Assembly: GCF_010645075.1 (NCBI RefSeq)
Contig: NZ_JAADZV010000009.1
Coordinates: 203,049 to 267,048, forward strand
DNA from: Flavobacterium limi
Lineage (GTDB): Bacteria > Bacteroidota > Bacteroidia > Flavobacteriales > Flavobacteriaceae
Reading direction: 5' to 3'
Length of the DNA stretch: 64,000 nt
Each line of letters starts with the position of its first letter. Positions within the stretch are counted from its first letter, which is position 1. Shown here piece by piece: positions 60,622-64,000 of the stretch. Made by a program: the position numbers and the translations under genes. The notes under the pieces are model-generated. The model saw only the letters and a program-made list of their open reading frames with translations. It made no database searches and was not told the DNA's origin.

Positions 60622-61896
60622 ATGAAAAAACAATTATTTAAACTAGCATTAGCTATTTTAACAAGCCAAATCAACAACGCACAAACAGTAAGCTCCTTTG
60701 CAGGATCGGGAAACACCGGCAGTACAGATGCTACTGGTACAGCAGCAAGTTTTAATATTCCTTATGGAGTTGCCGTGGATGCTTCGGACAATGTCTATGT
60801 GGTAGACACAGGTAATCATAAAATAAGAAAGATTAGTCCAACCGGAATAGTAAGTACCTTTGCAGGATCAGGCTCACAAGGCAGTATCGATGCTGCTGGT
60901 ACAGCAGCAAGTTTTTACTATCCCACTGGAGTTGCCCTGGATGCTTCGGACAATGTCTATGTGGCAGACCAAAGTAATCATACAATACGAAAAATTACAC
61001 CTGCGGGAGCAGTAAGCACCTTTGCAGGATCGGGAAACACTGGCAATACCAATGCTACTGGCACAGCAGCTAGTTTCAATAGACCCGCTGGAATTGCCGT
61101 GGATGCTTCGGGCAACGTGTATGTAGCAGACCAAGGTAATCATAAAATACGAAAAATTACTTCAGCGGGAGTTGTAAGTACTTTTGCAGGATCAGGTTCT
61201 CAAGGTAGTATCGATGCTACTGGTACGGCAGCAAGTTTTTATCATCCCACTGGAGTTGCCCTGGATGCTTCGGGCAATCTGTATGTAGCCGACCAATTTA
61301 ATCATAGAATCCGAAAAATTACTCCGGCAGGAGTAGTAAGTACCTTGGCAGGGTCAGGCACTGATGGCAATACCGATGCTACTGGTACGGCAGCAAGTTT
61401 TAGCTACCCTATAGGAGTTGCTGTAGATGCTTCGGGCAATGTGTATGTCGGGGACCAAAATAATAATAAGGTACGAAAAATTACCCCTGCAGGAGTAGTA
61501 AGCACCTTGGCAGGTTCAGGAGTTGCTGGCAATATTGATGCTGTTGGCCTGGCAGCAAGTTTTAATTATCCCTCTGGAGTTGCTGTTGATGCTTCGGGCA
61601 ATGTTTATGTGGCAGACTATAGTAATAATAAAATACGAAAAATTGGTTCAACACTTTCTACCGAAGATTTTGATGCTAAAAATCCAATAACTATTTATCC
61701 AAACCCTGTAAAAGAGGTCTTGAATGTTGCAGTAGAAAACCTAAAACAAATTGAAATTTTTACACTTCTAGGTCAAAAAGTAGCAAGTAGCAACCAATCG
61801 TTTATTGAAACCGCCGGACTTCAGCTAGGTACTTATATTGTTATGATAACAGATACTAATAACAACAACAAATCGATAAAGATAGTTAAGGAGTAA
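60622..61896 (+). CDS. NHL-repeat protein with a T9SS type A sorting domain
   Basis: This 424-residue secreted protein has a signal peptide (about 1-20, ending NNAQ). Six tandem repeats of 54 residues (about 23-345) are of NHL beta-propeller type, each with STFAGSG, GTAASF, GVAVDASGNVYVAD and NHKIRKI-like blocks. A C-terminal type IX secretion sorting domain (about 350-424) begins ITIYPNPVKEVLNVAVENL and ends SIKIVKE. It should be exported by the gliding-associated T9SS and fold into a propeller that binds a ligand or another protein at the surface. Repeats 1-2 and 3-4 look like a recent duplicate pair. Confidence 0.92.
   Translation: MKKQLFKLALAILTSQINNAQTVSSFAGSGNTGSTDATGTAASFNIPYGVAVDASDNVYVVDTGNHKIRKISPTGIVSTFAGSGSQGSIDAAGTAASFYYPTGVALDASDNVYVADQSNHTIRKITPAGAVSTFAGSGNTGNTNATGTAASFNRPAGIAVDASGNVYVADQGNHKIRKITSAGVVSTFAGSGSQGSIDATGTAASFYHPTGVALDASGNLYVADQFNHRIRKITPAGVVSTLAGSGTDGNTDATGTAASFSYPIGVAVDASGNVYVGDQNNNKVRKITPAGVVSTLAGSGVAGNIDAVGLAASFNYPSGVAVDASGNVYVADYSNNKIRKIGSTLSTEDFDAKNPITIYPNPVKEVLNVAVENLKQIEIFTLLGQKVASSNQSFIETAGLQLGTYIVMITDTNNNNKSIKIVKE
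60691..61650 (+). repeat. 162-bp tandem repeats within the NHL gene
   Basis: Six copies of a 162-bp unit lie in frame. Copies 2 and 4 share SQGSIDA and PTGVALDAS, and copies 1 and 3 share NTG and ATGTAASFN. A 324-bp double unit was therefore probably duplicated. DNA identity is high, suggesting recent expansion. Confidence 0.75.
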
Positions 61897-61974
61897 GTTT
61901 TTTTGTTTATAGTTTGTCTTCTATCAAGTTGCTGTACATAAAAAACCTTACATTTACATTATCAAAAATAAAAA

Positions 61975-62003
61975 AAGCCTGTAAACAAAAAGTTTACAGG
62001 CTT
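61975..62003. terminator. Hairpin terminator next to the att-like sequence
   Basis: AAGCCTGTAAAC and GTTTACAGGCTT form a 12-bp stem with a 5-base loop, with A and T runs on either side. It ends the NHL gene. On the minus strand it directly follows GCCGGCGACTCCAC, as a terminator after a tmRNA or tRNA 3' end would. Confidence 0.8.
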
Positions 62004-62008
62004 TTTTT

Positions 62009-62021
62009 GTGGAGTCGCCGG
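62009..62021 (-). other. Candidate attachment site (tmRNA/tRNA 3'-end-like)
   Basis: On the minus strand this reads CCGGCGACTCCAC, resembling the 3' end of a tmRNA or tRNA acceptor/T-arm sequence, followed by a terminator hairpin. No full RNA gene is present. The rest of the T-arm motif (GGTTCGATTC-type) is missing, as expected for the short remnant left at one side of an integrated element. The integrase gene begins 142 bp away. Confidence 0.45.
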
Positions 62022-62097
62022 CTATTGACCTAACTATATCCGATTAGATTTTTAATAATTGATTATCAATAAATTACGTTAATTTTAAAGAAATTAT

Positions 62098-62105
62098 TAT
62101 ATTTG
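62098..62105 (+). promoter_or_regulatory. -7 promoter element of the integrase gene
   Basis: TATATTTG matches TAnnTTTG. The leader to ATG 62163 is about 52 nt and carries the TTGTCAACT direct repeats. Confidence 0.5.
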
Positions 62106-62140
62106 TTTTGGTTGTATTTATATAACTAAATATAACTTTT

Positions 62141-62161
62141 TTGTCAACTAAATTGTCAACT
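62141..62161 (+). repeat. TTGTCAACT direct repeats before the integrase start
   Basis: TTGTCAACT occurs at 62141-62149 and 62153-62161, a 12-bp period, ending 1 bp before the integrase ATG. It could be an arm-type integrase binding site or an autoregulatory site. Confidence 0.5.
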
Positions 62162-62162
62162 G

Positions 62163-63416
62163 ATGAAATACACTTTCAATTTAAAAGAACCTAAAATTGA
62201 TAAAGAAACTTTGATTTTATTTTCCTGTTACTTTAAGACAGAAAACAAAAAATTTGTCTTTTCGACGGGCGAAAAAATACTTCCTGAAAATTGGGATTTT
62301 GAAAATAGACTTCCTTTTATAAATGGCAAAAAGAAATCAAAATTTGCTCAGAGTATAAAGCTTCAATTGAATCGTTATTCTGATTTATTTTTAGAAACAG
62401 AAAGTCTATATAAACGAATAAATGAACCATTTACATCGAAGAATTTAAAAAAAATATTTGATGAACAGTTTAAAAAAGCTCCAGCTGGCAAAAATTTATT
62501 TTTTAACGCTTATGATCAATTTACCGCAGAAAAAGTGAGTGGGAAAGAATGGTCAGAATCGACAATAAAACGATATAAAAATATCAGAAATATACTTGAA
62601 AATTTTCAAACTGCCAGAAAGTTTAAATTAACCTTTAGTAAAATAGACCATGCTTTTCATCGCGAACTTACGTCTTATTGCATGGATGATCTGAAGCACA
62701 TTAACAATACATACGCCAGGAATCTAGGGCTTTTTAAAACCTTTATGTTTTGGGCAAAAAAAAACAAATTTACATACAATGACAACTTTGTTGAATTCAA
62801 AAAAGTTGAAAGAGTAATAACAAATCAGATAGCATTAACCATTGATGATCTGAATAATTTAATGCAATTTGAATTTGAAAGTTTAAAACTCGAAAAAGTT
62901 CGTGATGTTTTTGTTTTTGCTTGTGTAACTGGCATGCGTTTCGGTGAGTTATCATTGATAAGAAGAAGTAACGTCACAAATGAGTCTATTCTACTTAAAG
63001 AAGATAAAGATGAAACTAAAGAAACGAGAGAGATACCATTAACCAGTATTTCGAGATATATTTTACTTAAGTATGACTATAAGCTTCCATTGATAGCCAA
63101 TCAAAAGCAAAACAAATATATAAAGGACGTATTTGAGGTAATGAAATACAATAGTAAAGTCCAAAAGGTGACCACAAAAGGAAAAGAAAATATTAAGCAA
63201 GAAATGTTTTTTTACGATAGAATTAGTACTCATACTGCCAGAAGAACTTTTATTACTATGATGAAAAGACAAGGCAAAAGTGATAAATTGATAGCATCGA
63301 TAACTGGACACAATGATATGAAAACGTTGAATCAATATTATCAAATAAGTGAACCTGAGAAAAAGGAAGCTATGGATGAAGTTTTTAATGTGGATTTAAA
63401 ATTAAAAACTGTATGA
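62163..63416 (+). CDS. Tyrosine-type site-specific recombinase (integrase)
   Basis: This 417-residue recombinase has an N-terminal arm-DNA-binding domain (about 1-90), a SAM-like core-binding domain (about 110-205) and a catalytic domain with Arg259 (TGMRFGEL), His357-x-x-Arg360 (HTARR), His383 (GHNDMK) and the nucleophile Tyr392. All residues of the R-H-R-H-Y set are present, so it should be active. It is typical of Bacteroidetes integrative elements and phages. It is near a tRNA/tmRNA-end-like sequence, and the next gene overlaps it by 4 bp. Confidence 0.93.
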   Translation: MKYTFNLKEPKIDKETLILFSCYFKTENKKFVFSTGEKILPENWDFENRLPFINGKKKSKFAQSIKLQLNRYSDLFLETESLYKRINEPFTSKNLKKIFDEQFKKAPAGKNLFFNAYDQFTAEKVSGKEWSESTIKRYKNIRNILENFQTARKFKLTFSKIDHAFHRELTSYCMDDLKHINNTYARNLGLFKTFMFWAKKNKFTYNDNFVEFKKVERVITNQIALTIDDLNNLMQFEFESLKLEKVRDVFVFACVTGMRFGELSLIRRSNVTNESILLKEDKDETKETREIPLTSISRYILLKYDYKLPLIANQKQNKYIKDVFEVMKYNSKVQKVTTKGKENIKQEMFFYDRISTHTARRTFITMMKRQGKSDKLIASITGHNDMKTLNQYYQISEPEKKEAMDEVFNVDLKLKTV

Positions 63417-63952
63417 AATGGAAAAAGAAGATAGAAAAAAAAGACCAGTCAAAGCCTTCCGATCACGCTCACATTCCTCAAAAAAAGAGAAAGCAACCAA
63501 GAACGGGTATCATTATTTCTATTATGGTTGGCTTATTTTTAATTGCCTTTTTCTTTCTTGATAGTCAATTTTATGTAGCAAAAGGCATTTACAAAATAGT
63601 AGTTGTCGGCATTATTGTTGCTGCACTAATAATAGGTATTTTATATTTTAAACTTTTATTCACTGAAGAAGCAAACATGGAAATAGAGTTTGCAAATAAT
63701 ACCGAGATACTTGAGAAAAATTTCAAGTCACTATTTAAGGAAAATAAATTTGAAAGATTCAAAGAGTCTGCAATAAAATCAGGACTAATTTCAGAAGAAG
63801 GAAAATGGATATTTAGTAAAAGAAAGAGAGATTATTCCATTTTAATTGGCAAACTAATAGAATTAAAAATTGTAGATGATAAAAATTTAAAATTATTACA
63901 TAAATCAACTGAAGAGTATTTAATGGAAAAACCGGTCAATTTGACCACCTAA
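63413..63952 (+). CDS. Hypothetical membrane protein, possibly truncated by an IS
   Basis: This 179-residue protein overlaps the integrase stop by 4 bp (ATGA). It has a very basic N terminus, two membrane helices (about 33-52 and 63-85) and a soluble helical C-terminal part. No family is recognised. Its last residues (VNLTT) and stop codon are read from the first TGACCAC repeat of the IS-like end at 63931-64000. The natural C terminus may therefore have been replaced by an insertion. Confidence 0.72.
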   Translation: MKWKKKIEKKDQSKPSDHAHIPQKKRKQPRTGIIISIMVGLFLIAFFFLDSQFYVAKGIYKIVVVGIIVAALIIGILYFKLLFTEEANMEIEFANNTEILEKNFKSLFKENKFERFKESAIKSGLISEEGKWIFSKRKRDYSILIGKLIELKIVDDKNLKLLHKSTEEYLMEKPVNLTT

Positions 63953-64000
63953 TTCCGGAGTAAATTGACCACGCGTTCCGTAGCAAAGTGACCACCTGAT
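63931..64000. mobile_element. Left end of an IS21-type insertion sequence (partial)
   Basis: Three spaced copies of TGACCAC occur at about 63942, 63966 and 63990, each preceded by AATT, AAAT or AAAG, and TTCCGG/TTCCG sits between the first two pairs. IS21-family elements in Bacteroidetes carry such multiple repeated transposase-binding sites at their ends, with a TGACCAC-like core. The transposase genes would lie beyond the window. Confidence 0.55.

Noticed and set aside
60691..61650. Regularly spaced repeats that could suggest a CRISPR array
   Set aside because: The unit is 162 bp, in frame, and codes for NHL repeats. There are no short repeats with unique spacers.
1..64000. tRNA, rRNA or CRISPR-cas genes
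   Set aside because: I looked for T-arm-like GGTTCGA-type motifs and for typical rRNA blocks or cas proteins. Only the partial 3'-end-like sequence at 62009-62021 came up.

Overview
The window looks like chromosomal DNA of a Flavobacteriaceae bacterium, most likely the genus Flavobacterium. It is AT-rich and carries four features of that group: three ECF-sigma/FecR/SusC/SusD sets, a type IX secretion sorting domain, Gld-type ABC transporter proteins, and many promoters of the Bacteroidetes TAnnTTTG (-7) type. I saw no rRNA, tRNA or CRISPR array.

Layout. 0.1-3.8 kb: response regulator plus multi-PAS histidine kinase. 4.1-5.8 kb: NAD-dependent reductase plus Crp-family regulator. 6.2-35.2 kb: two sigma/FecR/SusC/SusD operons placed head to head around 19.2-19.8 kb, each ending in an M16 peptidase. 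The left arm carries a GldA-like ATPase and a GldF-GldG-type permease fusion. The right arm carries a TlpA-like thioredoxin, an alpha/beta hydrolase and DsbD. 35.5-38.9 kb: a small secreted repeat protein, a NarL/LuxR-type two-component system and a SpoU methyltransferase. 39.1-42.6 kb: LysR regulator with divergent flavin reductase, then two orphan genes bounded by cassette-like inverted repeats. 42.9-53.2 kb: a third sigma/FecR/SusC/SusD operon beside a PI-PLC-like phosphodiesterase and a metallophosphoesterase, suggesting uptake of organic phosphate. 53.6-55.4 kb: an outer-membrane-type protein and small ORFs. 55.6-59.5 kb: SDR, a tiny ORF ending in seven cysteines, PhyH dioxygenase, a 50-residue ORF, CDP-alcohol phosphotransferase, GtrA protein and DUF4833 protein, probably making or modifying an envelope lipid. 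59.7-61.9 kb: a frameshifted exported protein and an NHL-repeat T9SS cargo. 62.0-64.0 kb: the edge of an integrated element, with a tmRNA/tRNA-3'-end-like sequence, a tyrosine integrase and the beginning of what looks like an IS21-type end.

How it fits together. In the mirrored 6-35 kb module each arm has its own sigma/anti-sigma switch, outer-membrane receptor and large periplasmic peptidase. The right arm adds thiol-reducing proteins. I infer import and breakdown of (possibly disulfide-bonded) peptides, but no substrate can be read from the sequence. Stem-loops sit at the same two operon positions in both arms, after FecR and after SusD. The observations I rate most worth checking are the poly-cysteine leader ORF at 56.45 kb, the mirrored module, the cassette-like repeats at 41-42.6 kb, and the missing ATG of the sigma gene at 19.8 kb.
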